Shown: positions 1-6,825, counted from the stretch's first letter. The stretch is DNA of 12,772 bases from JAVJPJ01 sp040217295 (GCA_964460185.1 CAYWTM010000099.1:1-12772); one strand, 5' to 3'. Notes: generated from the sequence alone by a model not told the origin. Program-made: numbers and translations.

Positions 1-619
1 TGTATTGCATGGCAAAGGTGCCGCAGTAGGTGCGCTTCACGATCTCGACGATCTGGCGCATCGAGGCCATCTGAAGGCCGAGCACGTTGTCGATGAAGAT
101 CGGCCGGTCCATGTCGGCTTCGGTAAAGCCGTAGGATCTTGGGTCCAGTTCGGGATGCGGAGTCTGGTCGCGCATGCCAAGCGGGTCGAGATCGGCCACC
201 AGGTGTCCCCGGATCCGGTAGGCGCGGATCAGCATAAGCGCGCGGATACTGTCGAGCACGGCACGCTGCACCTGCGCATCGGTCAGTTCGACGCCCTTTT
301 CGGCGGCTTTTTCGGTGATCTTCTTGCCGGCGGCCCTGGCCTCGTCGGGCATCGGCGCCGGCCATTCCCCGGTCAGCGCGGCTGTCAGGTCATCGGCGGG
401 CTGCGGTGGCCAGTCGGTACGCGCCCAGGACGGGCCATGCGCCTCTGCCTGGGCGTCGGCGGGCGTGTCGCCCAGCGCGGCAAAAAAATCGCGCCACGCT
501 TCATCCACGGCGTTCGGGTCATTCGCGTATTGCGCGTAGAGCTGTTCCAGGTAGGCCGCGTTGTGGCCCTGCATGAAGCTGGAGGCGTGGAACTGGTCGT
601 TGGGGGATTGGTCGGTCAT
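1..619 (-). CDS. sucA: 2-oxoglutarate dehydrogenase E1 component, 5' part only
   Basis: E1 subunit of the 2-oxoglutarate dehydrogenase complex, which decarboxylates 2-oxoglutarate with thiamine diphosphate and passes the succinyl group to E2 (SucB). The first 206 codons are visible on the minus strand before the window edge; the full protein is usually about 930-990 residues. The N-terminus has the family's E2-binding type segment (NAAYLEQLYAQYANDP, then VDEAWRDFFAALGD). Further in come RALMLIRAYRIRGHLVADLD and FTEADMDRPIFIDNVLGL, both typical of SucA before the ThDP domain. The ATG at 619 is preceded by a perfect AGGAGG seven bases upstream, inside the end of the DUF805 gene. That gene's TGA overlaps this start (ATGA), so the two are probably translationally coupled. 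The catalytic domain and stop lie outside the window. Confidence 0.96.
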   Translation of the reverse strand, partial: MTDQSPNDQFHASSFMQGHNAAYLEQLYAQYANDPNAVDEAWRDFFAALGDTPADAQAEAHGPSWARTDWPPQPADDLTAALTGEWPAPMPDEARAAGKKITEKAAEKGVELTDAQVQRAVLDSIRALMLIRAYRIRGHLVADLDPLGMRDQTPHPELDPRSYGFTEADMDRPIFIDNVLGLQMASMRQIVEIVKRTYCGTFAMQY

Positions 620-1149
620 TGAAGAACCTCCTGCGGGGCGGGGCCGTGGTTGTTGGTGCCGAGTTGGCTGGCGCGCGTGAGCAACCAGAGAACCCAGAGG
701 ATTGATAACAAGAATGCGACAAGGCCAGCGATCAGGATCGGAATGACGATGCTACCGTCATTGGCCCACCCTGCGTTATCGTGCGTGACCGCCAGGAAAA
801 GATCGAAAATGCCCACGCCCAGGATCACGACGAAGGGGGCGAGCAGGAAGAGGCCGGAGCGCCCGGTGTCATGCATCCGCCGCCAGCCTGCCGCCAGAAA
901 CGGCAGGACAGCAAGCAGCCAGAAAATCGACGCGAACGGTCCGGTGGTCTCAATTGTCGCATAGGTCAGCTCGTCAATGACGTACCTTTCGATCAGCTCG
1001 TCCCCGTAAATGGCGCGGTCGATCATGGCGGACATAGTGCTGCCCAGCAGGAGAAAGAGCACAAACCACCAGTATTCCGAACGAGAGGCCCGACCGGAGA
1101 ATGCGACATACTTCCGATAGCACGTCTTGATGGCGTCCACGAAACTCAT
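616..1149 (-). CDS. DUF805 family inner-membrane protein
   Basis: A 177-residue membrane protein of unknown function. It carries the DUF805 hallmarks: an N-terminal GRASRSEYWWFVLF segment (residues 19-32) and RRMHDTGRSG (90-99) before a hydrophobic stretch. Likely membrane segments are near residues 27-43, 74-88, 100-120 and 135-157; the C-terminal tail (about 159-177) is hydrophilic. The start at 1149 has a strong GGAAGGAG five to six bases upstream. It lies 27 bases after the sucD stop and overlaps the sucA start by four bases, so it is inside the suc operon. The family is known from many bacteria without an assigned activity. Its position suggests co-expression with 2-oxoglutarate dehydrogenase but does not show a role in it. 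Confidence 0.9.
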   Translation of the reverse strand: MSFVDAIKTCYRKYVAFSGRASRSEYWWFVLFLLLGSTMSAMIDRAIYGDELIERYVIDELTYATIETTGPFASIFWLLAVLPFLAAGWRRMHDTGRSGLFLLAPFVVILGVGIFDLFLAVTHDNAGWANDGSIVIPILIAGLVAFLLSILWVLWLLTRASQLGTNNHGPAPQEVLQ

Positions 1150-1176
1150 GCTCCTTCCCTGCTGACGGCGTGGCCG

Positions 1177-2058
1177 TCACCCAATCGCCTTCAGTACGGC
1201 CTCACCCAGCCCGGCGGGGCTGTCGGCGACCACGATACCTGCGCTGAGCATGGCTTCGATCTTGTCTTCGGCGCCGCCCTTGCCGCCTGCAACGATGGCA
1301 CCCGCGTGGCCCATGCGGCGGCCCGGAGGCGCCGTGCGGCCCGCGATGAAACCGGCGGTCGGCTTCCAGCGGCCCTTTTTCTTCTCGTCGGCGAGGAACT
1401 GGGCAGCCTCTTCTTCGGCGGAGCCGCCGATTTCACCGATCATGATGATCGAGGTCGTCTCGTCATCGGCGAGGAACCATTCCAGCACGTCGATGTGTTC
1501 GGTGCCCTTGATCGGGTCGCCGCCGATGCCCACGCAAGTGGACTGGCCCAGACCCACATCGGTGGTCTGTTTCACGGCCTCATACGTCAGCGTGCCCGAG
1601 CGGGACACGACGCCCACGGATCCGCGTTTGTGGATATGGCCGGGCATGATGCCGATCTTGCATGCGTCGGGCGTGATGATGCCGGGGCAGTTCGGCCCGA
1701 TCAGGATCGATTTCGTTCCCTCCAGCGCCCGCTTGACCTTCATCATGTCCAGCACCGGGATGCCCTCGGTGATGCAGCAGATCAGCTCCATCTCGGCATC
1801 GATCGCCTCGAGGATCGAATCCGCGGCGAAAGGGGGCGGCACGTAGATGACGGTGGCGTTGGCCTCGGTCACGGCCTTGGCTTCGTGGACCGAGTCGAAG
1901 ACCGGCAGGTTCAGGTGCGTCATCCCGCCTTTGCCCGGCGTTACGCCGCCGACCATTTTGGTTCCGTAGGCGATGGCCTGTTCCGAATGGAACGTGCCCT
2001 GCGATCCGGTGAAACCCTGGCAGATCACTTTGGTGTTTTCGTCAACGAGTACAGACAT
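1177..2058 (-). CDS. sucD: Succinyl-CoA synthetase (ADP-forming), alpha subunit
   Basis: Alpha subunit of succinyl-CoA ligase, which interconverts succinyl-CoA, NDP and phosphate with succinate, NTP and CoA in the TCA cycle. The product has 293 residues, the usual length. The Rossmann-type CoA-binding domain begins VICQGFTGSQGTFHSEQA (11-28) and continues with GGVTPGKGG (37-45). GPNCPGIITP is at 121-130 and VVSRSGTLTYE at 150-160. The phosphorylated active-site histidine is in GHAGAI (His251, matching the E. coli His246 region). A GAAGGGA ribosome-binding site stands six bases before the ATG. The partner sucC is about 2 kb upstream rather than adjacent, with accessory genes between; DUF805 and sucA follow. 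Confidence 0.98.
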   Translation of the reverse strand: MSVLVDENTKVICQGFTGSQGTFHSEQAIAYGTKMVGGVTPGKGGMTHLNLPVFDSVHEAKAVTEANATVIYVPPPFAADSILEAIDAEMELICCITEGIPVLDMMKVKRALEGTKSILIGPNCPGIITPDACKIGIMPGHIHKRGSVGVVSRSGTLTYEAVKQTTDVGLGQSTCVGIGGDPIKGTEHIDVLEWFLADDETTSIIMIGEIGGSAEEEAAQFLADEKKKGRWKPTAGFIAGRTAPPGRRMGHAGAIVAGGKGGAEDKIEAMLSAGIVVADSPAGLGEAVLKAIG

Positions 2059-2082
2059 GGCTGTCCCTTCTTTGGTCTTTAT

Positions 2083-2205
2083 TCAGGTATCAGTATTCAA
2101 CGAAGCCCCCCGCCCCGGACCGCTGCATGCGGTCTTGTCGCGGACGGGCAGGTCTTTTGTCGGGCGGGATCGTGCAGCGATGGCCAGGGTGTTTGCGAAC
2201 GTCAT
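2083..2205 (-). CDS. Possible 40-codon small ORF between the secreted protein gene and sucD
   Basis: The 158-base gap before sucD contains an open frame of 40 codons with an ATG at 2205, preceded by GAGGGG five bases upstream. It begins 11 bases after the upstream stop and ends 24 bases before sucD. About 28 of 40 third positions are G or C, fitting but not proving a coding frame in this GC-rich DNA. The peptide (start MTFANTLAIAARSRPTKDLP) has one Cys and no clear domain, signal peptide or membrane segment. It may instead be an untranslated spacer or chance ORF. Confidence 0.2.
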   Translation of the reverse strand: MTFANTLAIAARSRPTKDLPVRDKTACSGPGRGASLNTDT

Positions 2206-2216
2206 GCCGGCCCCTC

Positions 2217-2777
2217 TCAATTCGACTGCGGCGCGGAGGGCAGCAGCCGTTCCACGTTGATGAAGGTTTCAAGGCCCGTCGCGTTTTCGCGGGTGCCGAC
2301 ATGAACCACCGCCGCAATACGCGCATTCAGCTGCCGGCCTTCGATGAAATAGGTTCCGGGCATGGGGGAATGGGTGATGGGCAGCGGGATCGGCTGGCCG
2401 AACACGGGCGGTGTGGCCATCAGGATCTGCAGGGCCTCGGTCGCGGGTTCGGTGTGGATTCCGGGGAACGCGACTTCGCAGCGGCGGGTGGTTCCCGGCG
2501 TCACGTCAGCGGCCGTCTGTTCCAGCGTGGTGTCGTAGAAGTCCAGCGCGAAGGGCAGATCGGCAAAACCCCGTTCGGAGGCAAAACGCAGCATGCGCGC
2601 CTCCACGTCCGAAGCCGTCTGGCGCGGCCACGGGCAGGCTTCGGCAAAGGCGCCGATGGCCAGATCCGCGACGTCGTCCTCGGTCGGAGCGCCGGCCTGC
2701 GCCACGCGGCTGAGCATCACGGCGAGAAACAATGCCGTGCCGAGGATATGAAGCGCTGACCATGCCATCCGTTTCAT
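2217..2777 (-). CDS. Secreted or periplasmic hypothetical protein
   Basis: I do not recognise the family. The product is 186 residues with a clear signal peptide: MKRMAWSALH, then a hydrophobic core and an AQA signal-peptidase I-type site at about residue 28. The mature part has two cysteines (Cys48 in AEACPWP and Cys100 in TRRCEV) that could form a disulfide. It also has a proline-rich region near 123-141 and a C-terminal FINVERLLP. There are no visible catalytic motifs. The frame stays open upstream to 2891, but the ATG at 2777 is chosen because it directly begins the signal peptide and overlaps the stop of the sulfotransferase-like gene as ATGA. That overlap implies coupled translation. 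Confidence 0.75.
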   Translation of the reverse strand: MKRMAWSALHILGTALFLAVMLSRVAQAGAPTEDDVADLAIGAFAEACPWPRQTASDVEARMLRFASERGFADLPFALDFYDTTLEQTAADVTPGTTRRCEVAFPGIHTEPATEALQILMATPPVFGQPIPLPITHSPMPGTYFIEGRQLNARIAAVVHVGTRENATGLETFINVERLLPSAPQSN

Positions 2778-3877
2778 GCCATGGCCTTTCCGGACAGCGC
2801 GCGCAGATCCAACAGGTCGCCACCATTCGGGGCGACGATCCTGCGCAGACTGTCCGCGAACCGGGTCACGACACGCGACAGGGACGTCCATCCGCGTTCA
2901 TGCGCCATGTCGGCCACGGCGGCCAGCGCATCGCGGACAGGCTGAAACGGGATCGGTGCCAAGGGCGATGACGCGGTAACCGGTTCGGCGCAGAACGCGG
3001 CGCTTGGCTGACGATCCAGATGCCGGGCAAAGGCCGCGCGGGGGCCATCCATGTGATCGGCGATGGCGCTTTGCAGATCCATCGGCAAACGATAGCGGGT
3101 GGCCTGCCCCGGAAGGCGCGCGCGCAGTTCCGTCAACAGGTACGCGAGCGAGCGTCGCAACGCCCTTGGCTGGAACGCGGATCCCATCGCAGCCCGGGCG
3201 CGTCTTGCCAGCGCGATCAGCACAACCGCCTGTTCGGCGGTAGGCGTCGGATTGACCACGTCCCGTCCCAGAACCTCGGCCTGTTGCAAAAGCGGGGCGG
3301 GCAGGTCCAGGAAGCTCCAGACATCGGCCATCAGGCTGCCGCCTTCGAAGGCGGATGGCACGAATTCGCGCACCCGCACCGCATCGGCGCCGAAAGTGTC
3401 GATATAGGCCTCGATGACCGGCACATAGTCAAACTCGGCGCTGCGTGCGTATGATTCCGCAAGATCGGTCGGATCTGCCAAGGCGATGCCTGCCTTGACG
3501 CGCTGCAGATAGAGAGAGGTGAACAGGGCGATGTGGGGGCGCACATAGAATTGGATGCGCACTTCGTGTGGTCCGAGCGTCGAAAGTGCTGTGTGCAGTG
3601 CCTTGGGATCCGCATTCACGAAGAATTCCGAGCTCAAGAGCACCCTATCGGACGTTTCGCGTTCCAATTGACCGGCCAATTTCGCCCAGGCCTTTTCACA
3701 GCCATCCGGATCATTGGCAAAGGACGCCAGAATATGGTGCCCGCTACCCTTGTTCCCGATGCCGGGTGTTGCGATGCCATGCGCGGAAAGATCAGGTGCG
3801 AGGCGGGCCAGCATGCGCTGGATCGCGGTCGACCCGGTCTTGTGAATGCCGGCATGGATCTGGATCAAGCGCGTCAC
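2774..3877 (-). CDS. Sulfotransferase-like P-loop protein
   Basis: A 367-residue protein resembling PAPS-dependent sulfotransferases, which move a sulfuryl group from 3'-phosphoadenylyl sulfate to an acceptor. The N-terminus has a phosphosulfate-binding loop, IHAGIHKTGST (7-17), followed by an amphipathic helix. A strand ending LLSSEFF is at 80-86. A 3'-phosphate-binding type motif (Arg-x7-Ser-x-Tyr; R113, S121, Y123) lies in YVRPHIALFTSLYLQRVK. The C-terminal half (about 200-367) is Ala/Arg-rich and unassigned. There is no signal peptide, so it is probably cytoplasmic. The GTG at 3877 is preferred because GGGGA lies nine bases upstream and the conserved N-terminus starts right after it. The frame extends to a TTG at 3994, but that extension looks non-coding. 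The acceptor is unknown. Its placement inside the suc operon is unexpected for this family. Confidence 0.78.
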   Translation of the reverse strand: MTRLIQIHAGIHKTGSTAIQRMLARLAPDLSAHGIATPGIGNKGSGHHILASFANDPDGCEKAWAKLAGQLERETSDRVLLSSEFFVNADPKALHTALSTLGPHEVRIQFYVRPHIALFTSLYLQRVKAGIALADPTDLAESYARSAEFDYVPVIEAYIDTFGADAVRVREFVPSAFEGGSLMADVWSFLDLPAPLLQQAEVLGRDVVNPTPTAEQAVVLIALARRARAAMGSAFQPRALRRSLAYLLTELRARLPGQATRYRLPMDLQSAIADHMDGPRAAFARHLDRQPSAAFCAEPVTASSPLAPIPFQPVRDALAAVADMAHERGWTSLSRVVTRFADSLRRIVAPNGGDLLDLRALSGKAMA

Positions 3878-4032
3878 GATGGCCAATCCCCACGATCTTT
3901 CGCTGCGCTCGGCACCTGTTGGATCTGGCCCTGCCGCCAGATGCCCAGGGAAAAGCCGGGCCCAGACCGCCCGCCTTTTGACGAGCCGCGCCAAACATTC
4001 GTTTCAAAGGCATTCCGGAGCCGTCTTCTCAT
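3874..4032 (-). CDS. Possible 52-codon small ORF upstream of the sulfotransferase-like gene
   Basis: After the sucC stop there is an open frame of 52 codons from an ATG at 4032. Its upstream AGAAGGG, nine bases away, is a good Shine-Dalgarno match. Its TGA overlaps the GTG of the next gene (GTGA). The peptide (start MRRRLRNAFETNVWRGSSKG) is basic with three tryptophans and no recognised domain. By eye 34 of 52 third positions are G or C, lower than expected for the neighbouring genes, which weakens the case. It could be a leader peptide coupling translation to the next gene, or a chance ORF. Confidence 0.3.
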   Translation of the reverse strand: MRRRLRNAFETNVWRGSSKGGRSGPGFSLGIWRQGQIQQVPSAAKDRGDWPS

Positions 4033-4086
4033 GAATGCGTGCCCTTCTGCGCCTATGCCAGTCTGGTATCCGGGGCGATCACGGCC

Positions 4087-5280
4087 TTATCCCTTCACCG
4101 CCGCCACGATTTTCTGGGCGCCGTCCTTCAGGTCGTCGGCGGCGATCACGTCGAGGCCGGAATTGCGGATGATCTCCTTGCCCTTTTCGACATTGGTGCC
4201 TTCGAGGCGCACGACCAGCGGGACCTTCAGGCCGACCTCTTTCACGGCCGCGATCACGCCTTCGGCGATGATGTCGCACCGCATGATGCCGCCGAAGATG
4301 TTCACGAGGATGCCTTTGACCTTGGGGTCCGAGGTGATGATCTTGAACGCTTCGGTGACCTTTTCCTTGGTCGCACTTCCGCCCACGTCGAGGAAGTTGG
4401 CGGGCTCCGAGCCGTACAGCTTGATGATGTCCATCGTCGCCATGGCAAGGCCTGCACCGTTGACCATGCAGCCGATCTCGCCATCCAGCGTGATGTAGTT
4501 CAGGTCGTATTTCGACGCGGCAAGTTCCTTTGGGTCTTCCTCGGTCTCGTCGCGCAGGGCGGCGATATCGGCGTGGCGATAGATGGCGTTGCCGTCAAAT
4601 CCGACCTTGGCGTCAAGCACTTTCAGATCACCGCTGTCGGTCACGATCAGGGGGTTGATCTCCAGCATCTCCATGTCTTTCTCGACGAAGGCGTTGTAGA
4701 GCTGGCCCATCAGTTTCACGCATTGCTTGACCTGCTGACCGGTCAGACCCAGCGTGAATGCCACGCGGCGGCCGTGGAACGCCTGATAGCCCGTTGCGGG
4801 ATCCACCGAGAAGCTGAGGATCTTTTCGGGTGTTTCGGCGGCCACCTCTTCGATGTCCATCCCGCCTTCGGTCGAGCATACAAAGCTGATGCGGCTGGTC
4901 TGGCGATCGACCAGAAGCGCGAGATACATCTCGGTCTCGATGCCCGAACCGTCTTCGATATAGATGCGGTTGACCTGCTTGCCGACCGGGCCGGTCTGGT
5001 GGGTCACCAGCGTGCGCCCCAGCATCTTCTTGGCCTCGTCAGCGGCTTCTTCGACGGATTTCGCAAGGCGCACGCCGCCTTTTTCGCCGGCGTCGGCCTC
5101 CTTGAACGATCCCTTGCCGCGACCGCCGGCGTGGATCTGGGCCTTGACGACCCAAAGTGGTCCGTCCAGTTCGCCCGCTGCCGTCTTGGCGTCTTCGGCC
5201 CGGGTAACCACGCGCCCGTCACTGACTGGTGCGCCGTATTGGCGAAGCAGGGCCTTCGCCTGGTATTCATGAATGTTCAT
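4087..5280 (-). CDS. sucC: Succinyl-CoA synthetase (ADP-forming), beta subunit
   Basis: Beta subunit of succinyl-CoA ligase. It supplies the nucleotide-binding ATP-grasp domain and, with SucD, the succinate site. The product is 397 residues. It starts MNIHEYQAKALLRQYGAPV, the family's standard opening. The ATP-grasp region includes VVKAQIHAGGRGKG (44-57), the metal-binding EINP (207-210) and DAKVGFDGNA (223-232). The C-terminal ligase domain has SEPANFLDVGG (291-301), VNIFGGIMRCD (326-336) and RLEGTN (358-363). The ATG at 5280 is chosen over an upstream in-frame start because it matches the family and has GGAAGA about six bases upstream. A paired palindromic operator lies 110 bases before the start. 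It is the first gene of the suc operon as seen here. Confidence 0.98.
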   Translation of the reverse strand: MNIHEYQAKALLRQYGAPVSDGRVVTRAEDAKTAAGELDGPLWVVKAQIHAGGRGKGSFKEADAGEKGGVRLAKSVEEAADEAKKMLGRTLVTHQTGPVGKQVNRIYIEDGSGIETEMYLALLVDRQTSRISFVCSTEGGMDIEEVAAETPEKILSFSVDPATGYQAFHGRRVAFTLGLTGQQVKQCVKLMGQLYNAFVEKDMEMLEINPLIVTDSGDLKVLDAKVGFDGNAIYRHADIAALRDETEEDPKELAASKYDLNYITLDGEIGCMVNGAGLAMATMDIIKLYGSEPANFLDVGGSATKEKVTEAFKIITSDPKVKGILVNIFGGIMRCDIIAEGVIAAVKEVGLKVPLVVRLEGTNVEKGKEIIRNSGLDVIAADDLKDGAQKIVAAVKG

Positions 5281-5343
5281 GAAATTCTTCCGTCGTTGGT
5301 GTGCGTTGCCTCTGGATAAGCACAACCTGGACGCCCATTGAAA

Positions 5344-5363
5344 CGGTATTCTGTCGCATACCG
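5344..5363. promoter_or_regulatory. Dyad in the sucC leader
   Basis: An inverted repeat CGGTAT-N8-ATACCG lies 64 bases upstream of the sucC ATG, between the paired operator and the gene. It could be an operator half-site pair or a weak RNA hairpin. There is no T-tract, so it is not an intrinsic terminator. The function is not established. Confidence 0.25.
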
Positions 5364-5389
5364 GTGGTTTCGGCGAAAAAAGCGACATT

Positions 5390-5420
5390 TGTGATCACAG
5401 CGGAAAAATGTGTGATCACA
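5390..5420. promoter_or_regulatory. Paired palindromic operator upstream of sucC
   Basis: Two perfect copies of the palindrome TGTGATCACA occupy 5390-5399 and 5411-5420. Their centres are 21 bp apart, two helical turns, with an A-rich 11-bp spacer (GCGGAAAAATG). They lie in the gap between pepT and sucC, 110 bases before the sucC start. An almost identical pair with the same spacing lies upstream of sdhC. The repeats have no gap between half-sites, unlike CRP/FNR sites. A dimeric repressor or activator, for example of the GntR type, is a reasonable guess. AkgR, a TCA-cycle regulator described in R. sphaeroides, is a candidate that I cannot confirm from sequence. Confidence 0.72.
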
Positions 5421-5480
5421 AAAAGTAACGGCGTCGGGTTTTCTTAGCCGGGCAAAGGAAAATCCACACGGTCCGAGTCG

Positions 5481-6725
5481 TCACCCGGTCGGGGTGGCAG
5501 CCCTGCGGACCAGCGACAGACACAGATCCGTTGCCAGCGCCATGTCTTGAACCGAGATCCATTCCAATGGGCCGTGGACGTTTTGCATGCCGGTGAACAG
5601 GTTCGGACAGGGCACGCCCAGTTCGGTCAGCCGCGACCCGTCGGTGCCGCCGCGGATCGCTGTCTCGATCGGCTCAATGCCCAGATCCCGCAATGCCGCA
5701 CGGGCCAGGTCGACCGAGCGCATGTCATCCTTCAGCCAATCCCCCATGTTGCGGTATTGCTGCTTGATCTCGCACCGGATCCGGGCGCGCGGTTCCGTGG
5801 CGGCGATCGTCGCGCAGACCTGTTGCAGCAGCGCGCCCTTGGCGGCCAGCCCGTCCAGCGTGAAATCCCGCAAGATGAACCGAACGGTCATTTCCGCAGC
5901 ACCACCTTTCATGTCGACGGCATGAATGAACCCGTCGCGGCCTGCGGTGGTTTCCGGGGTGAGTGTGACCTGCGGCAGCGTCTCGATGATGCGCGCGGCA
6001 AGGTGAATGGCATTGACCAGCTTGTCCTTGGCGTCCCCGGGATGGATCGACACGCCGGTGATGGTGACGGTGGCGAAATCGGCCGAGAAGGTTTCCCACA
6101 CGACCTCCCCCAGGTCGCCGCCATCGAAGGTATAGGCGAATTCGACGCCCAGGTCCTCGGGCAGGCGCGGATCGACCCCGCGTCCGATTTCTTCGTCCGG
6201 GGTGAAAGCGATGCGGATCGGGCCGTGGGGAATGTCCGGATTGGCCAGCAAATGCCGCGCGGCGGTCATGATGATCGAGACGCCCGCCTTGTCATCGGCA
6301 CCCAGCAGCGTGGTGCCGGATGCGGTGACGATGTCGTGGCCCCGTTTTCCCGCGAGATAGGGAAAGGCCTCGGGCGTCAGCTGCAGATCGGGCGCGTCGG
6401 GAAAGGTGATCGTGCCGCCGTTGTAGCCCCGGATGACACGGGGTTTCACGCCTGTCGCGTTGAACTGGGGGGCCGTATCCACATGGGCCAGAAGGCCGAT
6501 GGTCGGGCCGGACGCCGTGCCGGGAATCGTGGCCAGCACGGTGCCGTAGTCGGTCAGGTCCACGTCTGACGCGCCAATGTCTTGCAGTTCGCGCAACAGC
6601 AGGCGCTGCATATCCATCTGTATCGCCGTCGACGGGGACGAGGGCGAGCCATCGTCGCTTTGACTGTCGATGGCGGCGTAGCGCACAAGACGGTCTTCCA
6701 GTTCGCGGTCGAAATCTCGGGTCAT
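5481..6725 (-). CDS. pepT: Peptidase T (tripeptide aminopeptidase)
   Basis: Cytoplasmic M20 metallopeptidase that removes the N-terminal residue from tripeptides using two zinc ions. The product is 414 residues, the normal length. Metal and catalytic residues sit in the expected motifs: HVDT (His81, Asp83), GADDKAG (Asp144), TPDEEIGRG (Glu178 and Glu179), FDGGDLGE (Asp201) and NVHGPLEWI (His384). The substrate-binding RGGTDGSRL is at 358-366. The ATG at 6725 has AGGAG about eight bases upstream. It lies downstream of the mdh terminator and has a promoter-like sequence of its own, so it is probably transcribed separately. It has no direct role in the surrounding TCA pathway. Confidence 0.96.
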   Translation of the reverse strand: MTRDFDRELEDRLVRYAAIDSQSDDGSPSSPSTAIQMDMQRLLLRELQDIGASDVDLTDYGTVLATIPGTASGPTIGLLAHVDTAPQFNATGVKPRVIRGYNGGTITFPDAPDLQLTPEAFPYLAGKRGHDIVTASGTTLLGADDKAGVSIIMTAARHLLANPDIPHGPIRIAFTPDEEIGRGVDPRLPEDLGVEFAYTFDGGDLGEVVWETFSADFATVTITGVSIHPGDAKDKLVNAIHLAARIIETLPQVTLTPETTAGRDGFIHAVDMKGGAAEMTVRFILRDFTLDGLAAKGALLQQVCATIAATEPRARIRCEIKQQYRNMGDWLKDDMRSVDLARAALRDLGIEPIETAIRGGTDGSRLTELGVPCPNLFTGMQNVHGPLEWISVQDMALATDLCLSLVRRAATPTG

Positions 6726-6752
6726 CCGTTGGGCTCCTGTCCGGTCGGGCAG

Positions 6753-6782
6753 ATCAAGCGCGCTGTCACCTGACAGAGTCAA
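6753..6782 (-). promoter_or_regulatory. Promoter-like sequence with embedded dyad upstream of pepT
   Basis: On the minus strand a -35-like TTGACT (6782-6777) is followed after 18 bases by CTTGAT (6758-6753), a weak -10 match. The spacer contains the inverted repeat CTGTCA-GG-TGACAG (6776-6763). It is the best promoter candidate between the mdh terminator and pepT, 28 bases before the pepT ATG. A regulator bound to the dyad would sit between the two promoter elements. Confidence 0.35.
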
Positions 6783-6793
6783 GCCGGTGCCCG

Positions 6794-6825
6794 AAACGAA
6801 AAACGCGCGCCAAAGGCGCGCGTTT
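6794..6825 (-). terminator. Intrinsic terminator of mdh
   Basis: A perfect 11-bp stem (AAACGCGCGCC / GGCGCGCGTTT, 6801-6825) with a three-base loop lies 22 bases after the mdh stop. On the minus strand the stem runs into five T residues, then CG and three more T. This is a classic rho-independent terminator for mdh and separates it from pepT. Confidence 0.88.

Noticed and set aside
781..2304. Long plus-strand open frame (507 codons)
   Set aside because: It is antisense to DUF805 and sucD, both firmly identified. The translation is His/Asp/Gly/Arg-rich with no domain, as expected of a shadow frame in GC-rich DNA.
3878..3994. N-terminal extension of the sulfotransferase-like protein to a TTG start
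   Set aside because: The extra 39 residues lack family similarity and precede the beta-strand/P-loop that normally begins such proteins; the GTG at 3877 has a proper RBS.
4039..5319. Plus-strand open frame (426 codons) over sucC
   Set aside because: Antisense to the well-conserved sucC; composition is that of a shadow and there is no RBS or family resemblance.
5390..5420. CRP or FNR binding sites
   Set aside because: Half-sites look like CRP (TGTGA/TCACA), but the two halves abut with no six-base spacer, and FNR would need TTGAT-N4-ATCAA.
5460..5500. Terminator after pepT
   Set aside because: A weak 6-bp stem with a G-U pair overlaps the pepT stop region, but no T-tract follows directly.
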